Shown piece by piece: positions 1 to 6,857 of a stretch of 22,534 bases of DNA. Origin of the DNA: a virus; the IMG/VR virus record IMGVR_UViG_3300020430_000102, positions 1-22,534 of that record; one strand, written 5' to 3'. Under the pieces are notes generated by a model. It saw only the letters and a program-made list of their open reading frames with translations, did not search any database and was not told the DNA's origin. A program made the translations under genes and the position numbers. Every line of letters begins with the position of its first letter. Position 1 is the stretch's first letter.

Positions 1-415
1 CTTGCTGAGAAGCATTGAGCTGAATAGCCGGATCATTCTCAATCTCAATTGAGTTTTGCCTGTTTTTAGGATCCTGTAGTCGTGCTTCACGGCGAGTGAA
101 TGCGCCTGCCAGTTCCTTGTCGGGGTCAGCATACCGCTGCGAAAATTCCTGAAAAGAAAATGAGCGGTGTCTTAGAATTTGCCGAGCAATATCCCGAGTT
201 GTAGTGATTTCTAAACAAGCACTTGCCATTTCCAATGGTGACCAGTGCTGGTTTTTAATAAGATACTGAACGAGCTTGTCAGCTGTCTTTTTATTTTGTT
301 GATTGCCTGGATTCGAGACTCTTGCGCAAAACGCTACAAGATCTTGTGTGTCCTCGATTCCCTGCACCCTGAACTCTTCGGTCGGGATGCTGTGGCTTAC
401 TAGTTTTACTTGCAT
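1..415 (-). CDS. thyX: Flavin-dependent thymidylate synthase ThyX, C-terminus beyond the window
   Basis: Only the first 138 residues are present; the gene runs off the left edge, so the C-terminal part cannot be judged. I translated it by hand: it begins MQVKLVSHSIP and carries the ThyX signature RHRxxxxxxxS as RHRSFSFQEFS at residues 82-92, followed by QRY. The motif binds dUMP and FAD. The enzyme methylates dUMP to dTMP using methylene-tetrahydrofolate and reduced flavin. In a T4-like phage it supplies thymidylate for DNA replication in place of the ThyA-type gp td. The ATG at 415 overlaps the TAA of gp46 by one base (TAATG), so it is probably translationally coupled as the last visible cistron of the gp55-gp47-gp46 unit. 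I am confident of the family. Full length and activity are not testable here. Confidence 0.93.
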   Translation of the reverse strand, partial: MQVKLVSHSIPTEEFRVQGIEDTQDLVAFCARVSNPGNQQNKKTADKLVQYLIKNQHWSPLEMASACLEITTTRDIARQILRHRSFSFQEFSQRYADPDKELAGAFTRREARLQDPKNRQNSIEIENDPAIQLNASQQ

Positions 416-2130
416 TATGCTACCTTTGAAAAGTTTCTTTCTTTTACGAACTCAATCTTCGATCTGAACTTACCGTCAAGTAAATCTCCCTTATGTGATA
501 TTACAAAGACGTTCGTTCCATCCTCAAGAGTACCGAGAATCTTCATAAGATTATCGATACCATCGTGGTCGAGAGATGAGTCGAATGTTTCATCAAGGAT
601 GAGAAGATTCGTAGATGCTGAGTTCTTCATCCTAGCGATCTGTCGCCAGGTGAATAGAAGAGCCAGATCAATACGTTGCTTTTCGCCCTCGCTAAACGAA
701 GAATAGTTAAAAGTATCACGATATCTTGATTTAATCGACTCGTTAAAGTTTTCATCCAAATCAAATGATACGAAAAAATCAAGTGTATTAAGATATTTAT
801 TCACTAAGTTATTCATAACCGGCAAATATTCTTTAACAATTTTAGTTTTGATACCACTATCCTTGAGCATCTCGCCAGCTGCATCATTATAGGATTTCTC
901 ATCGATGTACTGAAGCTTGCGTTCTGCAATATCATCTCGTTCATCAATAAGAGTTTGTAGTTCTGTATTGGCCTCACCAAGATCACCGGTTGAACCGGTA
1001 AGATTTTCAATATCTGTACGAAGAGCTTTGATTTGATCCTGTAATCTACCAATAGTAATATTGTTTGAATGAATTTCAGATTGCTTTTCGCGAATCTGGT
1101 TTGACGTTTCCTGTACCTCATTTAAATTAGTGACAACCGTATTCATTTCAGTTTGTACTTCGCCAAGTGCATCTTGAACTTTTTTGGCTTTTGCTTTTGC
1201 TTCGCCTAACTTCTTATCTCGAAGTTCCTGCCCAATCTCTTGTTCACATGTAGGACATTCGCTGTTATCTTCATAGAACTTGGCATCATTTACAGTAGTT
1301 TTGACTTGTTGTTCAAACTGGTGTTTGTAGTTGAGGAGTGCTTGCTTTTTGTCATTCAATTCTTTCAGGCCAGCTTCTACAGCTGTTTGATTATCTGTCA
1401 CAAACTGTGTAGCTTCATTGGAATGCTGCTGCAGGTCATAGACTTCGTTTTCGCAATCTGCAATCTCTTGTTCTTTATCGCTTTTCTTTTCTTCGTTGAG
1501 TTCAGTAATGTCACGAATGTACTTGCGCTGTAGATTGATTTTTTCTTTTGCAAGATCAAGTTGGTAGTTTGTATCAGTAATCTCCTGTTTGAGAGTAACA
1601 TTTTTCTCACGTAAGATTTGATTCATCTTTGTGAATACTTGAATGTCAAGTAAGTCTTCAATCACTTCACGTCTATGGTGAGATGATAGCTGCATAAAAG
1701 GAATAAACGATGAAGAGCCAAGTACCACAATCTGATGAAATGATTTATGATTGAGCTTAAGGATATTTTGCTCAAGAAACTTTTGATAGTCACGAGCAGC
1801 CGAAGCCTGATTAATCATATTGCCATTTTGCCAGATCTCAAACTTGTTTGGTTTGATACCTCTTACAATCTTAAATGAGTGTGATCCAATATCAAACTCC
1901 ACTTCAACCAAACAGCTTTTGCCATTGATGGTATTAATCATCTGTGATTTATTGATATTGCGATGTGGTTTACCAAACAAACCAAAAGACACTGCATCGA
2001 GCAAGGTTGACTTGCCAGATCCATTATCACCAACAATCAATGTACTTGGTGATCGGTCAAGTTGAATATGTGTAAAGTTATCGCCCGTTGAAAGAAAGTT
2101 CTTCCAACGTACGTTCCTAAAAATAATCAT
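415..2130 (-). CDS. 46: gp46, SbcC/Rad50-like recombination endonuclease subunit
   Basis: The 571-residue protein matches the T4 gp46 size class. It forms the ATPase subunit of the gp46/gp47 nuclease that resects DNA ends for phage recombination-dependent replication and degrades host DNA. Visible parts in order: N-terminal Walker A GDNGSGKS (residues 34-41), a long coiled coil (about 165-440), a zinc-hook CPTC in mid-coil (292-295), the ABC signature FSEGEKQR (about 479-486) and Walker B LLILDE (about 509-514) followed by the D-loop. The start codon is directly after the gp47 TAG (TAGATG, no gap), which points to coupled translation. No separate promoter was seen. Identification rests on the complete motif set plus the gp47 neighbour. 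Confidence 0.96.
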   Translation of the reverse strand: MIIFRNVRWKNFLSTGDNFTHIQLDRSPSTLIVGDNGSGKSTLLDAVSFGLFGKPHRNINKSQMINTINGKSCLVEVEFDIGSHSFKIVRGIKPNKFEIWQNGNMINQASAARDYQKFLEQNILKLNHKSFHQIVVLGSSSFIPFMQLSSHHRREVIEDLLDIQVFTKMNQILREKNVTLKQEITDTNYQLDLAKEKINLQRKYIRDITELNEEKKSDKEQEIADCENEVYDLQQHSNEATQFVTDNQTAVEAGLKELNDKKQALLNYKHQFEQQVKTTVNDAKFYEDNSECPTCEQEIGQELRDKKLGEAKAKAKKVQDALGEVQTEMNTVVTNLNEVQETSNQIREKQSEIHSNNITIGRLQDQIKALRTDIENLTGSTGDLGEANTELQTLIDERDDIAERKLQYIDEKSYNDAAGEMLKDSGIKTKIVKEYLPVMNNLVNKYLNTLDFFVSFDLDENFNESIKSRYRDTFNYSSFSEGEKQRIDLALLFTWRQIARMKNSASTNLLILDETFDSSLDHDGIDNLMKILGTLEDGTNVFVISHKGDLLDGKFRSKIEFVKERNFSKVA

Positions 2131-3192
2131 CTATAGAATTTCCCTATTCTGCGCTTCTACATAAAGGCCACGCATAACCGCCTTCATTCTATCTTTGTTT
2201 AATTCAGTGTCAACTGCATCTACGTATGAGTCAAGAAGTTCAGTGGTATCTTCTACACTGATGCTTTCATCCATTACATTTTCGCCTGAAAACTCGTCAA
2301 AGGTTTCTGCAATCTTTAACTCATGAATGTTTTCTTGAGAAATACGATCAATAAAGCGATCAAAGACAAATGGATCTGTTTTGTTTACAACTACTACTTT
2401 TACGAACTGGTCATTGTACATGTCAGTAGGTTGCATATTGTAATCTGTTGAAGTATCATCATAGAATACTTTCTTAAAGATTGTGAGTGGATTACGAACC
2501 TGTGTAAGTTCACGAGTTTCGGTATCAATCACATGAAAGTATTTAGGATCTCCAGCATCTGCCCAAGTAAATTCCATTTGAGAACCAAGGTAGTGAATAT
2601 TACCTTGACTTGACTTTGTATGGAAGTGGCCTGATAGCACAGCTTCGAAGCGATTGAAGACGTCTGTACCCATACCATGAGTATTCTTGACACCTCTCAT
2701 CATGTCAAAGCCAATAAGCTCAAGGTGAGCAGCTACCCAATCTGCAGGTACTTGCTGTAGCCATGCCATTGTTGATTGATGATTTTCATTGTTGATCCAT
2801 GGAACACATGCCACTTTCAAAGTGTCGTATGTTACAACGGTAGGTTCCATCATAATGTTAACGTTACTTGTAAAGTAACCAAGCAGCTCTTTCAATGAGC
2901 AGAGCTGATTTGTATTTTTGTAGTACACATCGTGATTACCCGGAAAGATGTCCATAGTAATACCTAAGTCACGCATAGGTTCTAGAAACACTTTACGGTT
3001 ATCATTGAGTGCTTTGAAATTAACAAACTTACGGTGATCATAGTAATCACCTAAGTGCAAGATCTGTTTGATGTTATGTTCCTTCATATAAGGAAAGAAC
3101 ACTTCAGTGTAAAACTTTTCTTGATATTTCAAAAATATGTCTGAGCTATTTCTGACGCCACAATGGGTGTCATTCAAGACTGCAACTTTCAT
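2131..3192 (-). CDS. 47: gp47, SbcD/Mre11-like nuclease subunit
   Basis: A 353-residue calcineurin-like metallophosphoesterase. Metal-binding motifs are in the expected order: DTH (residues 8-10), GDYYDHR (48-54), GNHD (85-88) and GHFH (188-191). This is the Mre11-type nuclease partner of gp46, acting on double-strand ends during recombination-dependent replication. It starts 3 bp after the gp55 stop, in the run TAATGAATG; the first ATG there is out of frame with this gene. gp55, gp47 and gp46 therefore look like one operon. T4 gp47 is of similar length. Nothing is missing from the catalytic core. Confidence 0.96.
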   Translation of the reverse strand: MKVAVLNDTHCGVRNSSDIFLKYQEKFYTEVFFPYMKEHNIKQILHLGDYYDHRKFVNFKALNDNRKVFLEPMRDLGITMDIFPGNHDVYYKNTNQLCSLKELLGYFTSNVNIMMEPTVVTYDTLKVACVPWINNENHQSTMAWLQQVPADWVAAHLELIGFDMMRGVKNTHGMGTDVFNRFEAVLSGHFHTKSSQGNIHYLGSQMEFTWADAGDPKYFHVIDTETRELTQVRNPLTIFKKVFYDDTSTDYNMQPTDMYNDQFVKVVVVNKTDPFVFDRFIDRISQENIHELKIAETFDEFSGENVMDESISVEDTTELLDSYVDAVDTELNKDRMKAVMRGLYVEAQNREIL

Positions 3193-3195
3193 TCA

Positions 3196-3783
3196 TTACC
3201 CCATAAACAGTTCAATGCCTGTTTTTTTCTTTTCTGGTGCCTTTTTCTTCTTTTCCTCTTTAGCAAAATCAGAAATGGCTTTATCGTTTGAGCGAACGAC
3301 ATCAATCCGTTCGCGAAGCTGGTCAACAAACGATCTTGTTACAGACATGTCTGCTGCTCCGCCAATTTGGTCATATTGGACAAAGTCTTCAATTCCTGCC
3401 CGTTCAATAAATTTGAATTTAATATCCTGCTGCTTCTTTTCCTTTGCAAGCCTGCGTAGGAAAGCATAGTAACAGATCTGTGTAAAGTACGCAAAAGCGT
3501 TAGGATTGCCTGTTCGTGTTGCCGCATCGATATTGTAGTTGGTAATTGCTTTGAGGCAGTTTTCTACTGCGTCCATCACCATCTCTTCTCGATACGTGTA
3601 CCTGATAAAGTTAGCCTTATGTGATAACCCTTCGGCAATCTTAAGGAAACATTCTGCAATGTAATTAGGTACGTTTGGAATAGTCTTTCCAGAAGCCTGA
3701 GCTTCATTTACGGTTTTCACGTATTCTACCACAGCTAACGAGAACTCTTTGTTATTCACGTAGTGAGGTTTTTGTTTTTTCAT
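3196..3783 (-). CDS. 55: gp55, late-transcription sigma factor
   Basis: I start this at ATG 3783 (195 residues). A longer reading would begin at TTG 3795, but that codon lies inside the Shine-Dalgarno sequence TTGGAGGATACGATG. The ATG sits 5 bases behind GGAGG. The protein directs host RNA polymerase core to late promoters. The conserved sigma region 2-like helix FAYFTQICYYAFLRR is at residues 97-111, matching the block typical of T4 gp55. The C-terminus is lysine-rich and then ends GIELFMG. Short hydrophobic/acidic C-terminal tails of this kind bind the sliding clamp gp45 in T4 gp55, so I infer the same use here. The gene lies directly behind a host-type early promoter, which suits a regulator made before the late genes. 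The co-activator gp33 is not in the window. Confidence 0.93.
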   Translation of the reverse strand: MKKQKPHYVNNKEFSLAVVEYVKTVNEAQASGKTIPNVPNYIAECFLKIAEGLSHKANFIRYTYREEMVMDAVENCLKAITNYNIDAATRTGNPNAFAYFTQICYYAFLRRLAKEKKQQDIKFKFIERAGIEDFVQYDQIGGAADMSVTRSFVDQLRERIDVVRSNDKAISDFAKEEKKKKAPEKKKTGIELFMG

Positions 3784-3808
3784 CGTATCCTCCAATGATT
3801 ATGATATT

Positions 3809-3837
3809 ATTATACCACAAACGTAAGGTATTGTAAA
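3809..3837 (-). promoter_or_regulatory. Host sigma70-type early promoter for gp55-gp47-gp46-thyX
   Basis: On the minus strand: -35 TTTACA (3837-3832), a spacer of exactly 17 bp, and -10 TATAAT (3814-3809) in the extended form TGTGGTATAAT. This resembles T4 early promoters (GTTTAC ... GTGGTATAAT). The start site should fall near 3802, about 20 bases before the gp55 ATG, with the GGAGG ribosome site in between. Confidence 0.85.
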
Positions 3838-3872
3838 CCATTAATTTTTTTCACTTTTGTGCATTTTAGGGG

Positions 3873-3901
3873 TTTACAAAACCGTAAAACTGTGGTATAA
3901 T
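3873..3901 (+). promoter_or_regulatory. Rightward sigma70-type early promoter, antisense to the late genes
   Basis: On the plus strand: -35 TTTACA (3873-3878), 17 bp, -10 TATAAT (3896-3901), again in the context TGTGGTATAAT. It points right, against every gene in the window. The first genes it meets are the 129-residue protein and uvsW, both on the opposite strand. The sequence match is as good as for the gp55 promoter; what is unknown is its product. Confidence 0.75.
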
Positions 3902-3914
3902 TAACTGTGGTTAA
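3888..3914. repeat. Direct repeat and small dyad at the rightward promoter start site
   Basis: AACTGTGGT occurs twice, at 3888-3896 and 3903-3911, 15 bp apart. The second copy lies inside the dyad TTAAC-TGTG-GTTAA (3901-3914), over the expected start site near 3908. This placement is operator-like. It could also be chance in AT-rich DNA. Confidence 0.45.
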
Positions 3915-3934
3915 GGGGGGAGGATATACCAGTT

Positions 3935-4324
3935 CTAGTGAAAGGTCTTTGGTCCTGGAAACTTAATGATATTTCCGTCGCTATCGGTAAGTTCATGATC
4001 ATCGGCCAGTTCTTCAACTTCGTAATCCTCAAATGGTTCTGGTTCTTCATCCATTCGCAAGCAAATTTGAATGTATCTTTCTTTAACCACATCTAAGCAT
4101 TCCGAATGAGATACGACGTTATTCGGGTTTACCACGCACTCGTCTTTATCCGCAAATGGGTGCCATTGCGAAAAGAAGAATCCTCCCTTTGCAGCTCGAT
4201 GGATTTGCAATGGGCGTTCCAATACAATAATCTCGTCGCTTCTATTTCCGGCAACGTAGCTTATCACTTCATCGCCTGAGGTAAACTTAATATGTCTTAT
4301 GTTGACACCGTCGTAATCTTTCAT
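3935..4324 (-). CDS. Small acidic phage protein, possibly Sm-like fold
   Basis: 129 residues. The N-terminal half (about 8-85) reads as short beta strands: IRHIKFTSGDEVISYV, then a strand EIIVLERPLQIHR, then a segment with FFSQWHPF and a strand before NPNNVVSHSECL. The C-terminus (from about 97) is very acidic (EEPEPFEDYEVEELADD). The pattern 'gEEVI ... ItlenPlqi ... pf ... i....v' resembles small, probably Sm/Hfq-like barrel proteins common in marine T4-like phages; this is recall of a family pattern, not a proven match. The ATG overlaps the uvsW stop as ATGA, so it is coupled to uvsW. It is the last gene before the divergent promoter region. Function unknown. Confidence 0.8.
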   Translation of the reverse strand: MKDYDGVNIRHIKFTSGDEVISYVAGNRSDEIIVLERPLQIHRAAKGGFFFSQWHPFADKDECVVNPNNVVSHSECLDVVKERYIQICLRMDEEPEPFEDYEVEELADDHELTDSDGNIIKFPGPKTFH

Positions 4325-5820
4325 ATATCAATCTCGTAGATGTTATAGTTGAACTTTTCTCTTGAGTATATCTTAATACGTTCTGCAGCATGCAATAGAG
4401 TATAGTTTTTGTTTTTCTTCCAATGCAAGTCGTCTGCAATGTCATATAATGTAGTAGGTCTACCATCATCGCTTTTTCTTAACCCTCTACCAATACTCTG
4501 TAAAATACGTATCTGGCTTTTAGAAGGAGAAGCAAATATGATATTATGAAGGTTCCTAATATTTATACCTGTCGAGAATGTTCCCATACTCGCTACAATA
4601 ATTGCATTCTTTTCGTTTTCTGTAATGCTTCGAATCTGTTCACGTGAATCTACATCTGTTTCACCTGACACATAAAAGATCTTACGTCTCCTATGAGCTT
4701 TGTCGGTGATCATAGTGTGTAGTGGCTTACCGTGTTTTTCTACAAACTGAAACAGGATAAGTGTGTTTCCGTCCTGGTCAAGTGCAAGATTCGTAATGAA
4801 CTTATTCCTTGCTTCATGCTTCACAATAAAGTCAACTTCTTCTTGATACTTTGACTTGTTCATAAGCTTACACAACTCGTCTGAATACTTGAGTAGCAAC
4901 ACCTTAATATCAAGCTCAGCCAGTGAGCCTTTTTCCATCAAGTCTTTTGTCGTTGTAACTTTGAATGTTCTGCCGAATAAGCCTTCCAAAACAAGCTGAT
5001 GAGTCTGTGTTCCGTCAAGTGTACCGGTGGTTCCAATCCTATATTCAGCATCTCTCATCTTGCCAAGGATTGAAGTAAGCGATTTTGCTTTAAAGTTATG
5101 AGCTTCATCACCGACAACCATGCCAAACTGCTCAAACCATTTTCCTGGCATCTTGTAAATTGACTGCCAAGTACTAATAATAATACGTTCTTGATCTGCA
5201 AACTTAGGTCGACCTGAATAAATCCTATGCATCATATCCTCACCAAAGTTTTCATCATACTGCGAGTAATCTGCAAAGTCGCTAAACATCTGTTGAACAA
5301 GCGATGTTGTTGGTACCACCACAAGAATCTTCTTGTTATAGTTTTCAAGGTAGTATCTTGCCATGCAGTAAATGATAAGTGATTTACCTGATGCAGTTGG
5401 CGATAACAGCAAAGATCCTTTACGTGATAAGCCGTGTTCAATCGCAGCGCGCTGGTAATCACGTACTTCGATCTTATTACCTTTCGACGTCAACGTAAGA
5501 TCATTAATGAATCCCATGTCAATGTCCTGCTTAATTGCAGGATATCCATAGTAGTTATCGTGTTCAAGTTCAATCTTATAGTCACGACCATCTACTGCAG
5601 CAAACTCTTCAATATAATCATACAGGCCTGCGTATAATTCGCGAGTCTGTGTATTGAACAGACGAATCTTTCCATCCCACATTTTGTTTCGATATGCTGG
5701 CATAAATTTATAACCAGGAACGTAAAATGTAAAGAAGTCACTGAGTTCATTTAACGTCGATGGTTCACCATCAACTGTAATATATGCGTGGTTTTTCTTC
5801 TTAATAGTTAAAGTAGACAT
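4321..5820 (-). CDS. uvsW: UvsW, recombination DNA/RNA helicase
   Basis: 499 residues from the ATG at 5820, which overlaps the uvsY TAA (TAATG). An in-frame ATG exists 27 bases upstream at 5847 but would lie inside uvsY, and the chosen start gives the expected length (T4 UvsW is about 500). It is a superfamily 2 helicase: Walker A SPTASGKS at about 140-147, DEAH at about 238-241, TGTLDGT motif III-like region, and motif VI QSIGRGLRKSD near the C-terminus. UvsW unwinds branched intermediates and R-loops, and so drives the switch from origin-dependent to recombination-dependent replication. It sits with uvsY, gp46 and gp47, the same functional set as in T4. Confidence 0.95.
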   Translation of the reverse strand: MSTLTIKKKNHAYITVDGEPSTLNELSDFFTFYVPGYKFMPAYRNKMWDGKIRLFNTQTRELYAGLYDYIEEFAAVDGRDYKIELEHDNYYGYPAIKQDIDMGFINDLTLTSKGNKIEVRDYQRAAIEHGLSRKGSLLLSPTASGKSLIIYCMARYYLENYNKKILVVVPTTSLVQQMFSDFADYSQYDENFGEDMMHRIYSGRPKFADQERIIISTWQSIYKMPGKWFEQFGMVVGDEAHNFKAKSLTSILGKMRDAEYRIGTTGTLDGTQTHQLVLEGLFGRTFKVTTTKDLMEKGSLAELDIKVLLLKYSDELCKLMNKSKYQEEVDFIVKHEARNKFITNLALDQDGNTLILFQFVEKHGKPLHTMITDKAHRRRKIFYVSGETDVDSREQIRSITENEKNAIIVASMGTFSTGINIRNLHNIIFASPSKSQIRILQSIGRGLRKSDDGRPTTLYDIADDLHWKKNKNYTLLHAAERIKIYSREKFNYNIYEIDI

Positions 5821-6263
5821 TAGACACCCGAAGTAAATTTCCTCCATTCAATCATGTTCTTAATTGTTTGGTGCCTCCATTTGATATTTTCAAGGATTTC
5901 TTTGAGAGTATCGATTTGAACTTTAAGCAGTTCAATTCTTGCTTGTGCTTCTTGAATATGTATATCCGAGTCATAGTAGTAATCCATCTCGCCTTTGAGG
6001 ATCTTCAGTCCGTCAAGAGGATCATAACTCCAGCCAAGCTCGTCGATTTGTGCTTTACTTAACTTGCCATTGTACCACAACCATTTTTGCTTAAGTAGTA
6101 CTTTAAAGTCGAGCTCGCGTTTACGAAGCTGCAGCTTTGCATTCGAATGTAGTTCAAGATATTTTGAATGAAGTTTAGCGCCATCCATTGAGGCGGTGTC
6201 TAAATGCATCTCATCGATCTGAGAGTCACGTTTCCACATTTCGTATATATCATCAAGTGTCAT
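5820..6263 (-). CDS. uvsY: UvsY, recombination mediator
   Basis: 147 residues, close to the 137 of T4 UvsY. The start is MTLDDIYEMWKRDSQID, the typical UvsY N-terminus. The rest is strongly helical with a C-terminal coiled coil (about 95-135). UvsY loads the UvsX recombinase on gp32-coated single-stranded DNA. It ends by overlapping uvsW by one base. An AGGA ribosome site precedes the ATG and a late-type box (AATAAATA) lies 19 bases upstream. UvsX itself is not in the window. The call rests on the N-terminal motif, the size and the uvsW neighbour. Confidence 0.9.
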   Translation of the reverse strand: MTLDDIYEMWKRDSQIDEMHLDTASMDGAKLHSKYLELHSNAKLQLRKRELDFKVLLKQKWLWYNGKLSKAQIDELGWSYDPLDGLKILKGEMDYYYDSDIHIQEAQARIELLKVQIDTLKEILENIKWRHQTIKNMIEWRKFTSGV

Positions 6264-6281
6264 AATCTAGTCCTAAAGTTT

Positions 6282-6289
6282 TATTTATT
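6282..6289 (-). promoter_or_regulatory. Candidate late promoter for uvsY-uvsW
   Basis: Minus-strand AATAAATA, one base from T4 TATAAATA and matching the NATAAATA form. It overlaps the stop codon of the gp19-like gene and would start RNA near 6275, leaving about 12 bases of leader with AGGA before the uvsY ATG. The weakest of the six intergenic late boxes, because the area is A/T-rich. Confidence 0.45.
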
Positions 6290-6806
6290 TAAACTTATAA
6301 TAGCTGTAGTTGAAAGAAGCAACTGCAGTAAGGTATTCAACATCAGTAACGTTTGTAGAGAAAGGAAGCGAACTTAGCGAAATTGGATATGCATCTACAA
6401 ATATGATTTCTTGTCCTACGTTGTTATGGCTAGTCAAAATTTGTAGCGTCAAGTCTCTTGTCTTTCTGCTTGTGTAACTTGCTTGATCCGGCTCAATGAC
6501 CAGACCAAGAATCCAGTCATGAATCTCTTTATAGTTCATGAGATCTTCATCGATCAAAAATGCAACTTCAAGCGATGCATATTCAAGCTTGTCAGGCATG
6601 GCAGCAATATTACGTTGTTTATATAGCAATGGAGCTCCAGCCGTTGAAACATCGGGCAAGCTTGCAGTTTGCACAAAGTACTGTGCGTTCTTGTATTTCA
6701 AAGAATCGATGAGAAGTCTAAAGCCTGACGGATTTACAAACGCAGTTTGATCCTGTGTCGGTGCTTGATAATCATCACTAAAATTAACTTTAGTCGTGTA
6801 AGGCAT
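6285..6806 (-). CDS. gp19-like tail-tube-fold structural protein (second copy)
   Basis: 173 residues, the size of T4 gp19 and of the tube protein encoded at 14428-14955. It shares the gp19 layout: an N-terminal FRLLIDSLKY strand, the 'ASLPDVS' turn (tube proteins have 'a.LPa'), a middle 'l.VaFLIDEDLMNYKEIHDWILGL' segment where gp19 has 'w.vtv.nD....r.ameRWm', and a C-terminal 'F.dayPisLssLpfs...dveYltavasFnYsyY' matching the 'G.fPtnvs.i.lsyd....eef.veL.yqYw' region. I infer a baseplate-tube or tail-terminal paralog. Exact role unknown. GAGGA lies just before the ATG. It lies between the accessory enzymes and uvsY, away from the main tail block. Confidence 0.7.
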   Translation of the reverse strand: MPYTTKVNFSDDYQAPTQDQTAFVNPSGFRLLIDSLKYKNAQYFVQTASLPDVSTAGAPLLYKQRNIAAMPDKLEYASLEVAFLIDEDLMNYKEIHDWILGLVIEPDQASYTSRKTRDLTLQILTSHNNVGQEIIFVDAYPISLSSLPFSTNVTDVEYLTAVASFNYSYYKFK

Positions 6807-6857
6807 TATTAATCCTCATAAATGTAGGCATCTTCTTGATCCCTTTTCTTTCTATTT

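Larger units (their letters stand above)
3809..3901. repeat. 31-bp imperfect inverted repeat holding two divergent promoters
   Basis: The arms are 3809-3839 and 3871-3901. Read outward, 25 of 31 positions are identical, including GGTTTACAA at one end and TGTGGTATAAT at the other. Each arm is a complete promoter. The 31-bp centre is AT-rich with A/T tracts, as expected for shared upstream elements. The mismatches cluster in the spacer, so selection seems to hold the two promoter boxes. Confidence 0.85.

Noticed and set aside
3784-3795. TTG 3795 as the gp55 start
   Set aside because: It overlaps the GGAGG ribosome site of the ATG at 3783, which is a normal start.
4560-4567. Exact TATAAATA on the minus strand inside uvsW
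   Set aside because: Coding (Gly-Ile-Asn-Ile of a helicase motif); the next gene start is over 200 bp away and already coupled to uvsW.
5821-5847. Upstream ATG 5847 for uvsW
   Set aside because: Lies inside uvsY without a ribosome site; the TAATG at 5820 gives the usual UvsW length.
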